Shown piece by piece: positions 33,217 through 44,555 of a DNA stretch of 64,000 bases (position 1 is its first letter; each line of letters opens with the position of its first letter). Origin of the DNA: Ephydatia muelleri (Eukaryota; Porifera; Demospongiae; Spongillida; Spongillidae); the NCBI GenBank assembly GCA_013339895.1, contig JABACO010000002.1, positions 6,740,396 through 6,804,395 of the forward strand, in the 5' to 3' direction. The notes under the pieces were generated by a model. The model had not been told where the DNA came from, made no database searches, and saw nothing but the letters and a program-made list of their open reading frames with translations. The translations under genes and the position numbers were made by a program.

Positions 33217-33665
33217 AGGACACATGGGAGGATAGAGGACACATGGGAGGGGAGAGGGCACATGGGAGGGGAGGGAGGGAAGAAGACACATGGGAGGAGA
33301 GAAACACATGGGAGGGGAGGGGACACATGGGAGGGGAGGGGACACATGGGAGGGGAGGGGACACATGGGAGGGGAGGGGACACATGGGAGGGGAGGGGAC
33401 ACATGGGAGGGGAGGGGACACATGGGAGGGGAGGGGACACATGGGAGGGGAGGGGACACATGGGAGGGGAGGGAAGAAGACATATGGAAGGAGAGAGGAC
33501 ACACATGGGAGGAGAGAGGGCACATGGGAGAGAGAGGACACATGGGAGGAGAGAGGACACATGGGAGGAGAGAGGCATATGGAAGGAAAGAGGGCCTATG
33601 GGAGGGGAGAGGACATATGGGATAAGAGAGGACATATGGGAGGGGAGAGGCATATGGGAGGGGAG
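33217..33665. repeat. G-rich minisatellite, 19-bp core unit
   Basis: The core GGGAGGGGAGGGGACACAT repeats in register at 33310-33470 and in variant forms (GGAGAGAGGACACAT) on both sides. Each unit has three runs of three to four G on the plus strand, so neighbouring units could form quadruplexes. Frames over it read as Gly/His/Met repeats and are not genes. Confidence 0.9.
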
Positions 33666-33699
33666 AGGGCTCCTCCATCTCCTCTTCTTCCTCATCATT

Positions 33700-35182
33700 G
33701 CCAAGTCCTCATGAGAACAATCTAACCATAGACATAGATCTGTCACCCCTAGGACCACCCATCATTCGATCATATCCCTCTCCCCTAACTCTCATAAGAC
33801 ATTGCATACCCCTACACCTCCCATGTGCCCCACCTTCATGCACTCACTCGTAACATCTCACATTCTCCCTCTGCACAATTACAACTCTTCTCTCCTCTGT
33901 ACACAACTAGAAATCAAGGACAGTTAAGGATGAATTGAGTGTAGGGAAATTTTTTTACATCAGTCTCGCTTTTAATTTCATTTCAGAAGCTGTTTACCTT
34001 TATATCTCCTGCCTCTCAGCCCACTTGTCTACAATGATTGTCTTTCCAATGTTCTCTCCATGCCCAAACTTTGTCAGCCCATGAATTCCAAATACTACAT
34101 ATCTTATATGTATTCTCTTGCCTAAGTGCACCCATTGGATCACAAGCCAGATGCGCTCTAAATAAAGGTCACCATTTATAGAATAGAGCACATGTACATA
34201 CAAAAATTAATACCACAATATATGTGGCAAGCGAACTAGTATGCAAGATATACGCACTGGCAAAACTAAAACACGCACCAACACATGTGCTTGTATACTA
34301 TCTGAGCTACGTGCAATAATAACCCGCAATAACCGGCTTACCGTTTCTACACACAGCGCGAATCCAGTTAGTCACCATAGGTTGGGCAAATCGGTTAGCT
34401 CCTCTTCACAAGATTGCAGACTACTTTCCGCTCCGCTTAATTTTAATATTAGTTCAGAGATGACGTTATAGATCTATTGCGTCTGCAAACGCCCCCCTTA
34501 TCACTCTGTTACAAATTCGACATGATATTATCATATCCATACGATCGCAGGTCTTGTTTTGGCTGTCTAGTTACCGGTACACACTTTGGATAATAGCGTA
34601 GTAGGCCATACGGTCTCGGCGTGCATGTACGCGGCACGAAGTGTTGATATTTCTGCCCGTGTACCGCCCGATGTACGTCAGTTGATTGCAGTTCGTTTGT
34701 ACAATGTATAACAAAGCATGCAGTACTAGTTGCAACATTTGTATACATACACCTCCATACACATACATACATACTACTCCGCATTTCTACCCGTCACATA
34801 TCTGCATTTCACTCCCGATATTGGTCCACACTTTACCACTATAGACACACATCTGCATTCTAGTCCTCATACATGTACTAAGCATTTGACATACTGGTCC
34901 CGATATTCCGTTAAAAAAAAAAACACAGAGAAATAAGCATGAACAGCTTGGCTTGGCTCAGTTTATCTACAGTGTATGAATGCTGATTAACGGGTCCATA
35001 ACAGCCCATCCCCCTCCAGAGCCCTACCTGCTTTCTCAAATCAATCTAATCATCATTATATAACTAATAGCCGCTTCAATGCTGTTGCTTCAGCCTTATA
35101 CAATAAATGCACATGTGAACACTTGTGCACCTAGCCATGCCTCTACATAAGCTTGTGCACCCAAACAGACCACGTATTGTAC
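33700..35182. other. Stretch without recognised gene, downstream of the exchanger's last seen exon
   Basis: A minus-strand frame at 34000-34203 ends WVHLGKRIHIRYVVFGIHG then KTIIVDKWAERQEI and may be an element relic, but I could not assign it. I searched this stretch by eye for the missing exchanger exons (GNSIGD-type motif) and did not find them. Confidence 0.35.
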
Positions 35183-35317
35183 CTTGCATGTGATCAGCAT
35201 CATGATGAGTGGAGCTGTGACACAGTGCAGGACATTGAGCCACTTGTTCCAATTGTCATTTGGTTTCTCGTGATCCACCACAGGGATAGTGAGAGTTAGA
35301 ATCAAGCCAGCGGGAGC
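35183..35317 (-). CDS. SLC8B1: NCLX-like exon, start of second membrane half
   Basis: A 135-bp phase 0-0 exon encodes LTLTIPVVDHEKPNDNWNKW, then LNVLHCVTAPLIMMLITCK. The P-V-V-D ... NW ... LN-C-L-H pattern is typical of the segment after the NCLX loop. The acceptor is TACACTCCAG and the donor AAG|GTACAA. It is the last exon of the gene that I can find. Confidence 0.82.
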
Positions 35318-38300
35318 CTGGAGTGTACATGTACATGTACACACACAAGAAAATACAATCCCAACATGACAAAAGGTCATGGTAATAAGATACATGTAGC
35401 AAATGTATGAAAAAGTACATGTACATATATTTGAACAAGTTCTGTTTAAAATTTCACACATAATATACATGATGTACATGTACATATGTTCCGCGGAATA
35501 GATGAGAGGCACATTGTTTCATTAGCAATAAGAGCAAACAAAATCAATGAATCGGGTGAATCGTATTATACATGTATGTGTACATACGGGATCTTTTCTG
35601 CAAAACATATGACCTAGCCCATACATTATAAAACTTACAGTACGCGCAATACAAATGTAACGCTTGCGTTGATATGTATGGCTAATAACAAATTCACAGC
35701 CTTACAACTCTACTCCGATTCTCAGTGCGTAAGAAGCAATGTCTAGAAGACATTTCAGGCTTCTAGATTATAAAATGTTGAAATCTTGAAAAAACATGTG
35801 TTAGGTCCATGGCACATGTACATGCATTGCAACCACACACAAATAAGACAACAGTTCTAGTATTCAGTACAAGTGATCCACATACGTTATACACAGTACT
35901 GAACACAGCGCTATACACGCACACTGTACATGCACATGTAGTTTAACCGATTAAACACACAAATTTGCACCCTTGCAATAATATATATTTGAAATGTGGT
36001 AGACGCATGCGTACAACTGGATGCTGTGAATTAACGTGACAGTCCCCCACAACCAAGAAGCGTGCCGTTTGCCGGAAAACAGTAGAGAAATGGATAACAG
36101 AAAGCGATCGATCGCTTAACATGACAGTGTGGTTAAAATTTGACAGCGATCACCACGATCACGTAAATACTCTTTCGTGTAAGGTTTGCTCGCAGTTTAA
36201 AGATAAACTGCTTGGTATGCGTAACTACCATCCCGCGTTCATGGAGAGGACAAGTAATGTCAGAGCCTCTTCTTTCAAAGACCATGCGGTGACAGACATG
36301 CATATGCATTTTATATGGGTACTGGGGGAATTGGCAGGTCGAAATTTAAACTTGACAGGACAAATCTAGCATTGTACTGGCAATTTGACAGTTCATGTGA
36401 AAAAGTCACATGTATTTCCAGCCCTGAACATAAGCATGCACTAGTGTATAGTCACAACTTTGTGAGAAAATGTTACTACCCAAGTGCAGATCTTGGCGTA
36501 TAGTACAATTACTGCAACAAATACATTCATCAACACTATTCAATGAACCTTCTTCTTCCTCCTCTTCTCCTTCTTCAGCATTGACTCCAGGGCTTCTGAA
36601 ATTATTAACATTCCGCAGCGGTCGAACAACAGGTACATGTATGATGGTTTCAACACCACTGAGAACACCTGAAACCGACGAGGAAGGGAATTAGAGAATA
36701 CAAAGTCTGGAGTGGCCATTAAGGTACATCGCTAGGGAGTAATGACACAATGAGGACGTAAAACATCCACACTATCCTATAATAACCACATAACCAGCAC
36801 CACTTAGAGGGATGGCCAGCCAGGTCAACTTACTGTATGTCTGGGACTGTGAAGGGCCTGGACTGTCTTTCGTGTAGTATGCAGTGTATACAGTACATGT
36901 ACATATATATATCAGATGCAATACACTATACTATATGCAATGTACAATACATGTAGATGTATACGCGCATGTAAATGGCATATGTTTTGAGGCCAGTAAT
37001 ACCTGGACCCCACCCGGGCTCAGGCGGCCCTGACCATAACACATTGAAACATGTACATGTACACACGTGTGTACTACAGTGTAGTACAGTGTAGATGTGG
37101 ACATGCATTTGAACGTTTTGAATACAATAATGTATCTATACATGCATACATGTATACTGTAAAACATACGCGTGTACTGTATTCAATACACTGTACATCA
37201 CACTGTGTTCCCTACATAGTTGCACAGCACACATCCTTTACTGGATGTATGCAACACCCTTACTGGATGTATGCAACACTCTTACTAGATGTATGCAACA
37301 CCCTTACTGGATGTATGCAACACCCTTACTGGATGCATGGAACACCCTTACTGGATGCATGCAACACCCTTACTGGATGTATGCAACACCCTTACTGGAT
37401 GCATGCAACACCCTTACTGGATGTATGCAACACAAGAACGCCACCTACACTGTACACTTAGGCGAACAAAAGTGACAAGGCTCACTAATGTCTGGACTCT
37501 CCGGTGGTGTTGGCCACTAGCGCACTCGGTTCTTCAGCAGGAGGCGTCGCAACAAGGAAGTGTCCGATGTACGCAAACGGCATTGTGGTGCTCTCCTCGG
37601 ACCCGATGGGAGTGCTTCCCTGAGACGATGGCGCTGGGCCGTGCTCTTCCTCCACACACACTGGTCCACATTCAGGCTCTCGTGGAAATGCAGCAGGCTC
37701 AGATGATGTGGGAATATCTGGAGAGGACTCTTGTTGAGCGTCGTCTGGAGGCGTGTCCAGCGTCGCACCTTGGGTCAACAGTTCGTCTCCTACTCCTGAG
37801 GTGGTAGTTTGAGCTTGTGATCGAGCTTGAAAGTGAAACAACGATGCAGTGCAGTATCACTACAAATGCATCACAACTGAACAACATGTCATTATCATAC
37901 TACATGCACATGTATATACATACAGAAAGTACCATGTTCCAAATAGACGATGTCACCATGCAGTGAGGCAAAAGGAGAAGACGCTCTAAAAAAAACCACC
38001 AAACCAGTAAACCACTCTGCAGTGTAACCTCTACTGTATTTAAGTGACTGACAGTTATAAATGTAACTACAGTGCATGTGACACTGACACACACTTTGCT
38101 TACAGTGCCGATGGGGGAGGTGGGGGGTGTTTAAGTGACTGACAGTTATAAATGTAACTACAGTGCATGTGACACTGACACACACTATGCTTACAGTGCC
38201 GATGGGGGAGGTGGGAGGTGTACATGTACATGTACATATAGCTATGGTACTGCAATACATGTAATATCCGTATTGCAGTACATGTACATGCATGCATAAT

Positions 38301-41011
38301 TGCTATGAATTCATCATTGTATGTGTGACAACCGTACAAGCAGGCCAATGAAACGAATATTTGGTACAGCTCACCTCTCCACTTCTTCCATTTCTGAAAG
38401 ATGACTCGTCCTGGAGCAATGACCACCACCACATACATGACATACATTGCTATTAAGCCTGCAAGAAGGTGTGTAGCACACGTGCAGAAGAAATGAAGAC
38501 AAGGAATAGGTATCTATGTGTACACACAGCACACAATGAATTACACAGAATGGTTGGCTCATCACAGGAATACATCACACACTAACAGGTGTCACTGAGA
38601 AGGGAAGTGTACACAAGCCTACTACTGTACAGGTGTCACTGAGAAGGGAAGTGTACACAAGCCTACTACTGTACCTGTAGGTGTCACTGAGAAGTGAAGT
38701 GCACACAAGCCTACTACTGTACAGGTGACACTGAGAAGGGAAGTGCACACAAGCCTACTACTGTACAGGTGTCACTGAGGAGGGAAGTGCATACAAGCCT
38801 ACTACTGTACAGGTGTCTCTGAGAAGGGAAGTGCACACAAGCCTACTACTGTACAGGTGTCATTGAGAAGGGAAGTGTACACAAGCCTACTACTGTACAG
38901 GTGTCACTGAGAAGGGAAGTGCACACAAGCCTACTACTGTACAGGTGTCACTGAGAAGGGAAGTGTACACAAGCCTACTACTGTACAGGTGTCACTGAGA
39001 AGGGAAGTGCACACAAGCCTACTACTGCACAGGTGTCACTGAGAAGGGAAGTGCACACAAGCCTACTACTGTACAGGTGTCACTGAGAAGTGAAGTGCAC
39101 ACAAGCCTACTACTGTACAGGTGACACTGAGAAGGGAAGTGCACACAAGCCTACTACTGTACAGGTGTCACTGAGGAGGGAAGTGCATACAAGCCTACTA
39201 CTGTACAGGTGTCTCTGAGAAGGGAAGTGCACACAAGCCTACTACTGTACAGGTGTCATTGAGAAGGGAAGTGTACACAAGCCTACTACTGTACAGGTGT
39301 CACTGAGAAGGGAAGTGCACACAAGCCTACTACTGTACAGGTGTCACTGAGAAGGGAAGTGTACACAAGCCTACTACTGTACAGGTGTCACTGAGAAGGG
39401 AAGTGCACACAAGCCTACTACTGCACAGGTGTCACTGAGAAGGGAAGTGCACACAAGCCTACTACTGTACAGGTGTCACTGAGAAGGGAAGTGCATACAA
39501 GCTAATGCTGTTGTCCATCAACGAAATAGATATCTGTACATGCACTTTGCTTGTATCTGTCTACGAACATGCTAACTCTGAGAAGGTGAAATGGTCACAA
39601 TCTGCATGTCACATGCACCAGTACACAGTGGCAGTAATACGACCATGTCACACAGATCATGCTCCATGACATCTATCTCTCCTTTACAAATGTGTGTGCA
39701 ATACTACACAGAGGACACTTGGACCTTACACGCAAAGTACACTGTGCTGCACATCGAAAGTGTGTGTACAAGTACATGTACACCAACAAAGGTGCCATGA
39801 TTTCAAAACTACTGCTACATCAAACTGACATTGAACAGCCAGATCACAGATGAAGAAACTGAAAATGTTCTTCATTCTTATTTTAACAGAAGGTTAAGTA
39901 AATGCACTGTTAGATTGTACAGTAGCTCTTACTTACAAATAACCTCTCTTGGGAGAGACGTAAAAGAGGATGGAAAAATAACATAACATTGAGATGATAC
40001 AGTTGGTGAGTGATACAACAGTTTCATGACATTTGCTACTTTTGTGTAGTAATTTGGGAGATTGATAGAGCTTAAACTATATTTCTCTTCAACACACTGC
40101 ATACAATGCATGTACGCAGTGCATCAACAAGCATGACGCCATCCTCTTTGATGGCAAAAGAAATATCTGAATATTGGTAGCAACAGGCTGCAAGCAGAGC
40201 GGTGATGTCTTGCTGTCCTTATTACAGACAAGCGAACAGATGCATGCCTATGTACAGTATACGTACAGGAGCAGCTTGTAGATAATGTGTACATTACACA
40301 GCTACAGTACAGTCATATGACCTGAGGGCTGCTATGCATGTACATATGACCTGAGGGCTGCTATGCATGTACATATGACCTGAGGGCTGCTATGCATGTA
40401 CATATGACCTGAGGGCTGCTATGCATGTACATATGACCTGAGGGCTGCTATGCATGTACATATGACCTGAGGGCTGCTATGCATGTACTCGAGTACTTGC
40501 AGCCATTGGTTGATATTCTGTGTCCATTATTCATGAATGTAATTGAAACAATAACGCTATTTTAGCTGTATTCATTAACCTGCTGGAACAAAAATTATTT
40601 CATGAACCATCCAATGAAGAGTGCTCTAAACCGTGAATGTGTTTAGTTATTCACTATGTGATATGAATATAATTTCAAGGGTTCAATATGTGTACCATGC
40701 ATGCTCATGAATTCAATGTACATGTCTATGAGGGAACAGGGTTACATTAACTGCAATCGGTTAGAGAACTATCTATTGGTAGTAAGAAACGCCGTACATG
40801 TACATACATATGTACAGATAGCTTCAGCACACATGTACATGATGCAAGTATACTTTACCTGTAAATACATAAATATGTACATGCACACACACCGACACAC
40901 ATGCTCACACACACACACACACACGCATGCACGCACGCACGCACGCATGCACGCACGCAGACACACACACACACACACACATACACACACACACGCACAC
41001 GCACACACACT

Positions 41012-41042
<31 letters not shown>

Positions 41043-43339
41043 GACCATGTACATACATGTTCACACATGATAAACGATGCAAGATGTTTGACTTAGGGTT
41101 ACGACTTTTAGCAATGAAATAAAAAGTAGCATTGTATCTGCAACAGTTTTCTAAGTGTAATCACCCTTGATCATCGTTAAACTGCATTACCTATTCTACA
41201 TGCAAGTACAGTGTTTTAGTAACATACATTTACTTGTTCAGGTACACACCTATACGCACCAAACCAATGGACAACACAGGCTCCCTTCAGAGCCAAACAT
41301 CACAAATAAGGGCCCCTGTATTCAAAAAAAGTCCCAAAGCATGTGCACACTGCAGCCTGCTCACCTACAGCACTGTATATAGTGACTTTGTTCTGCCAGA
41401 GGATCACAAAGGTCCAGAATACACCAATCAGGTAAAATATGATGTCTCTGAGGAATGGCCTCTGTGTCAGAGTGAACGGCTTCACTATGGCAACGGACCC
41501 AACCACAACCGAAGTCACAAACATTCCCGCCCCTAATGGTAAGAGAAGAGGTGTGAGGGTTAAACAGAGCCCACTAGGAGAAGGGAACACCTCAAGGAAT
41601 TGATACATCAATACAGATTACCCACGTACATCACAGTATACACTGTAGAAAACACACATTTGCACACATTTGCACACAGGTAACATTGTAAGTAGTACAT
41701 GTAGGTGCACTGATTTCTTAAAATGTACTGTACACTTCGAAGTACTAATCATACATTGAAATTCAGTCAATATGCATTACACAGCAAATGTGCAGAACCT
41801 ACTATACTCTATGTTTAACCCCTTTCCTACCAAAGAGAGCTCCAATGGCGAGGTTTGCCTTCTTGTCGTCCCTCTGCATGATAGCACTCACAGAGCTGAA
41901 GATGTCAGGAGCACCGTTGCCAAATGCCAACAAGGTCACTCCCTATCTGACCAGTGAAGGGAATGCAACGTGGTACTGGCAGAACATGTCAATGTACATG
42001 TGTGCGTGTGTGATGTACTACATGACCACTCTAGGCACATGTGTTTACGTACAAAAATCCACACGAGTCAATAAACTGAAACTAGATTGTATGCATCTAT
42101 CTACACACACAGTTTCAGCATGTGATACGAACCCTTCACATGTCACTTTTGAATGGGGAATGTGAATAGAAGGTAAGGGCAAGGATACAGCCACGTTCTG
42201 ACTGAGCCTCATGACTTCTGACATGATCTGAAGAGACGGACAGAAGCTGTAGGGTTGAAACAAGAGTATACATGTACATGTATGTACAGTAGTGTGTCGT
42301 TGTGTAAATGCAACGATTGACATGCAAATGGGCAACGCAAGAATGGACACTCGTTTACTTTTTAAAGCAAAGAATAACTGAACGATAAAGGAATGAAACA
42401 TACAATGTATATGTGTGTGTACCACATACGTACAATGAGCACATCAGATGTGTTGACAGTTATTTGTGTGAGGATGTTGCAGTACTGGACACTGCATAGC
42501 TACCATAACATTGTACATTGCAAAGAAACAATTTGCACAAGGCCATACAAGTAGAGTACTACTTTATGTTTCACATGTGCTGGTTGGTTTCAAACTTACA
42601 ACTCCTGTGCTGTGGTTGCCAGAAAGACAAAGAGATACAGCAACCAAAGAAACTGTGAAAGAAGAAATCGTGCACATTACTAAGAAACCGTACAGCAGTC
42701 GTGAAGAAGTAATAAGAGATGTGGATGAATGCAGGGATAGTCCATTTCCAGTTGCAACAAAAATCTCAAAACGTTATTGCTATCAAAACCTAATATATAA
42801 ACACACAGCCTTTTGTCTACGATATGGATATCGTGCCAACGCATGACATCACTCACCAGGAACACCATAGCCAGAGGGACGAGCTTGGTGGGCACCACGC
42901 AGAACACGAACTCGACGTAGTTCACTAGCCCGCCTTCGTTCTGACACGACTCTACGCTCCTGACGAAGTTGCACTTTGCCTCGTCGCTGCCAAGCCTATG
43001 GACGTCTTTACACTACACGTACATGTAATTAATAAGTGCATGTAGTGACAAAGCGACAGTTGTCGCAGAAAGGCAACATTATATTGGATCCCATCGACAT
43101 ATACGTAAAACCTGCATCGAGCAACGAACCTCCTGAGAGTCCGCATAATCGGGCGCTTCGGTGGAGTTGCTCGTGCTGCGGACGCTTAAAAGAGCTCGAC
43201 GGGACAGCCGCGAGTCTTCGTCGGCCTCGCCATTTCGCAGCAGGGCGCCCACGAGGAGGTAGAGAAGGAGCAGGGCGAGGAACACGCCTCTTACGTACCA
43301 CTTGGATACGTTGGAGGTTAACACGCAGTTCATGGGCAT
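35183..43339 (-). CDS. SLC8B1: Mitochondrial-type Na/Ca exchanger (NCLX/SLC8B1-like) gene, multi-exon
   Basis: The minus-strand exons read in order as NCLX, the Na+/Li+/Ca2+ antiporter of the inner mitochondrial membrane. A hydrophobic leader is followed by KCNFVRSVESCQNEGG (human-like C-x-F-V-R...C motif), FCPSLQIMSEVMRLSQNVA, the alpha-1 repeat GVTLLAFGNGAPDIFSS, GAGMFVTSVVVGSVAI, FLRDIIFYLIGVFWTF, YVMYVVVVIAPGRVIFQKW, an acidic/Pro/Ser-rich cytosolic-type loop, and LTLTIPVVDHEKPNDNW-NKW. Phases fit: exon 42189-42246 into 41831-41942 joins in phase 0, and the next three junctions are all phase 1. A short exon between 42857 and 42246 (about 18 residues in relatives) was not found. No exon for the alpha-2 repeat or C-terminus was found below 35183, so the gene is incomplete as seen. 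The start at 43339 is the first ATG before a hydrophobic stretch. Confidence 0.85.
36050..36369 (+). pseudogene. Transposase-type zinc finger (ZNF862/hAT-like) fragment in an exchanger intron
   Basis: On the plus strand, antisense to the exchanger, the frame runs from KKRAV...KTVEKWITESDRSL through VNTLSCKVCSQFKDKLLGMR to NVRASSFKDHAVTDMHMH, ending at a TAG at 36369. A C-x2-C ... H-x5-H arrangement with F-x-x-K-L, MRN and SSFKDH is the N-terminal finger of ZNF862-like hAT-derived proteins. Nothing of the catalytic core follows. It is open from its ATG at 36121, but is best read as a truncated element relic inside an intron. A small domesticated product cannot be excluded. Confidence 0.6.
36554..36658 (-). 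CDS. SLC8B1: Possible further NCLX-like loop exon
   Basis: After an acceptor in TTTCAGGTGTTCTCAG, the phase-2 frame encodes GVETIIHVPVVRPLRNVNN and then a glutamate run. The donor is unclear. It fits the phase of the preceding exon but is otherwise weak. Confidence 0.35.
37230..37432. repeat. Minisatellite, 22-bp unit, about 9 copies
   Basis: The unit is TTACTGGATGTATGCAACAC plus CC. Copies alternate TGTATG and TGCATG. It lies in an exchanger intron. Confidence 0.92.
37486..37825 (-). CDS. SLC8B1: NCLX-like central loop exon
   Basis: It encodes a disordered Ser/Pro/Glu-rich loop (for example PDDAQQESSPDIPTSSEP, ending NTTGESRH) with no stop until the donor TA|GTGAGC (phase 2). The acceptor TTCACTTTCAAG gives phase 1, which fits the preceding exon. 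The low-complexity sequence cannot be aligned to family members, so the call rests on position and phase. Confidence 0.6.
38040..38221. repeat. Tandem duplication, 91-bp unit, two copies
   Basis: TTAAGTGACTGACAGTTATA through GATGGGGGAGGTGGG occurs twice at 91-bp spacing with very few differences. It is intronic to the exchanger gene. Confidence 0.9.
38375..38458 (-). CDS. SLC8B1: NCLX-like exon, end of first membrane half
   Basis: It encodes LIAMYVMYVVVVIAPGRVIF and then QKWKKWRG, the last helix and the basic border of the central loop. The acceptor is CTTGCAG and the donor G|GTGAGC, phase 1 on both sides. Confidence 0.78.
38582..39500. repeat. Minisatellite, 44-bp unit, about 21 copies, with 9-unit higher-order repeat
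   Basis: The unit is GGTGTCACTGAGAAGGGAAG, then TGCACACAAGCC, then TACTACTGTACA. Variant units (GGTGACACTGAG, then GAGGAGGGAAG, then TCTCTGAGA) occur in the same order at 38724 and 39120, exactly 396 bp (nine units) apart. It is intronic to the exchanger gene. It contains no spacers and is not a CRISPR array. Confidence 0.93.
40314..40487. repeat. Minisatellite, 29-bp unit, 6 copies
   Basis: TGACCTGAGGGCTGCTATGC then ATGTACATA repeats six times with almost no variation. It lies in the large exchanger intron. Confidence 0.95.
40886..41042. repeat. CA/CG-CA microsatellite
   Basis: This is a mixed ACAC and ACGC run. Confidence 0.93.
41365..41532 (-). CDS. SLC8B1: NCLX-like exon, membrane helices after alpha-1
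   Basis: It encodes GAGMFVTSVVVGSVAIV, RPFLRDIIFYLIGVFWTFVI and ending VTIYSAVG. The acceptor is CCATTAG and the donor G|GTGAGC, phase 1 on both sides. It is 168 bp long. Confidence 0.85.
41831..41942 (-). CDS. SLC8B1: NCLX-like exon with alpha-1 repeat
   Basis: It encodes GVTLLAFGNGAPDIFSSVSA and then KKANLAIGALFG. The GNGAPD motif is the ion-binding signature of the cation/Ca2+ exchanger superfamily. The donor is G|GTAGGA in phase 1. Confidence 0.88.
42189..42246 (-). CDS. SLC8B1: NCLX-like short exon
   Basis: A 58-bp exon encodes FCPSLQIMSEVMRLSQNVA. The acceptor is CCCTACAG and the donor GCT|GTATCC. It corresponds to the FCPNL...LSxNVAG segment just before the alpha-1 repeat. Confidence 0.75.
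42857..42995 (-). CDS. SLC8B1: NCLX-like exon 2
   Basis: It encodes DEAKCNFVRSVESCQNEGG and then NYVEFVFCVVPTKLVPLAMV. The acceptor is GTCCATAG and the donor CTG|GTGAGT. The Cys-containing luminal motif before the first exchanger helices identifies the family. Confidence 0.8.
43130..43339 (-). CDS. SLC8B1: NCLX-like exon 1 (leader)
   Basis: Met at 43339 is followed by GVFLALLLLYLLVGALL, a signal-like or first membrane segment, and a basic/Ser stretch (LSRRALLSVRS). The donor at GAG|GTTCGT (43130) is weak and out of phase with the next exon as drawn, so the 3' edge is tentative. Confidence 0.55.
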
Positions 43340-43365
43340 GCGGGATCCATGAACCTACTCGACCG

Positions 43366-43377
43366 AGAGTATAAATA
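43366..43377. promoter_or_regulatory. Possible TATA-like box upstream of the exchanger start
   Basis: AGTATAAATACA lies about 30 bp upstream of the ATG at 43339 (the minus strand reads GTATTTATACT). The position is close for a TATA box, leaving almost no 5' UTR, so it may be coincidental. Confidence 0.2.
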
Positions 43378-43639
43378 CAATTAATCCCGACTGTGTTGTT
43401 CAGTCACGTGTATCCTATATAAAGGTATGATGTAATTAACAATGGACTCCCTTTTGCGATGACGTTAGAAGGGGTGCAAAATCAGTCCAAGGACTACATG
43501 TATTTTACGGCTTTTAAGCGATAATGATGGAACGATTTTGATCATTTATGTTTGTTGTGTTGTGTGTCTGTGTGTGTTCGTTGTAAATTTGCTGTTATGT
43601 ACAAATAAGACGCCTGTACGAGTCTCGTACCCAGACCCC

Positions 43640-43751
43640 TTACGTCACAGCTGTGGGTGGATTACATCACCGCTGATACACCCCTATTTGTTTGGCCTGA
43701 CCCTACGTACGGAACGTCGCGGTGATGTGATCCACCCACTGCTGTGACGTA
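43640..43751. repeat. Foldback element, 33-bp arms
   Basis: TTACGTCACAGCTGTGGGTG and ATTACATCACCGC pair with 43719-43751. It is preceded by GTCTCGTACCCAGACCC, the terminal motif shared with 23600 and 44803. Confidence 0.75.
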
Positions 43752-44555
43752 TGTGGAATCGACTTCCTATATCCCTCCTACTGCGGAAGGCATATATATG
43801 CCAAATAATTGCTCTCGCGTAATGCGACGGGCATATATATTATATGCCCAGCAGGATGATTGAACTGTAACGTAACGCCTGTTTCCGCGCGAAGCGAAGC
43901 GTTCATTACAGCACTGTTGTTTAGAACAAAGACTCTCGACATCTGCATGCAATTCGCCGTGTAGCAAACTTATACCTGTCAGCCGTATTTGAAAACCGTA
44001 TCTAGTAAGCCTAACTCCATTTGTAGCCCACAAGGGCCACAACAGGTGCTTGCGTCTAAGTGTCTTAAAAGCAACAAAAAGTGGTGAGATACGTCAAAAC
44101 CGGTATAAAAACCCTTAAATGAACATGTAGGTTCTTAGAAAGCTAATTCTCAGAGTAACAGAGACTTCTCCCATGTAAGCGTACGATAACGTACGATACG
44201 GCACGAAAACAACGTTCGCACAGTGTATGGAACACACGGGTAGCGTTAAAAAGGCATAGCCGGTGAAGCTGGGGCACTTACCAACGTGTGTTGACGAAAT
44301 AGGAAATACAGAGCACCAGAGTTCTAACGAAAACGTTCGAAACGGGAATAGTAGCAAGTTACTATGCTAAAATTCCTTTCGCAATACGTCACGTTATGAA
44401 AATTAATGACAGCAGCAGGAGGGATATTCAGCACTTTGTCCACAGTGTACAAAGCCAGCGCTGCCAAATTGATTTTGAATCTGGTGGCTGCTTTACATTT
44501 CCATGAGCACCAATGGAGTGTTACGTAACACTATTGTTTTCCGCATTACACTCTG

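Noticed and set aside
33060-33725. Gly/His/Met-rich and Ser/Pro/Leu-rich frames of 150-240 codons
   Set aside because: They are translations of the G-rich 19-bp repeat in both directions.
37051-37475. Repeat protein with M-Y-A-T-P-L-L-D-V-C-N motif
   Set aside because: It is the translation of the 22-bp intronic minisatellite, which is not a multiple of 3 and so cycles through frames.
38582-39500. CRISPR-like array of about 44-bp repeats
   Set aside because: There are no unique spacers between units, no cas genes, and the sequence is an intronic eukaryotic minisatellite.
42511-42846. 111-codon plus-strand frame in an exchanger intron
   Set aside because: No domain or splice support; a short stretch (AAAAATCTCAAAACG-TATTG) resembles sequence at 47540 in the helicase pseudogene, so it may be element debris, but this is too weak to annotate.
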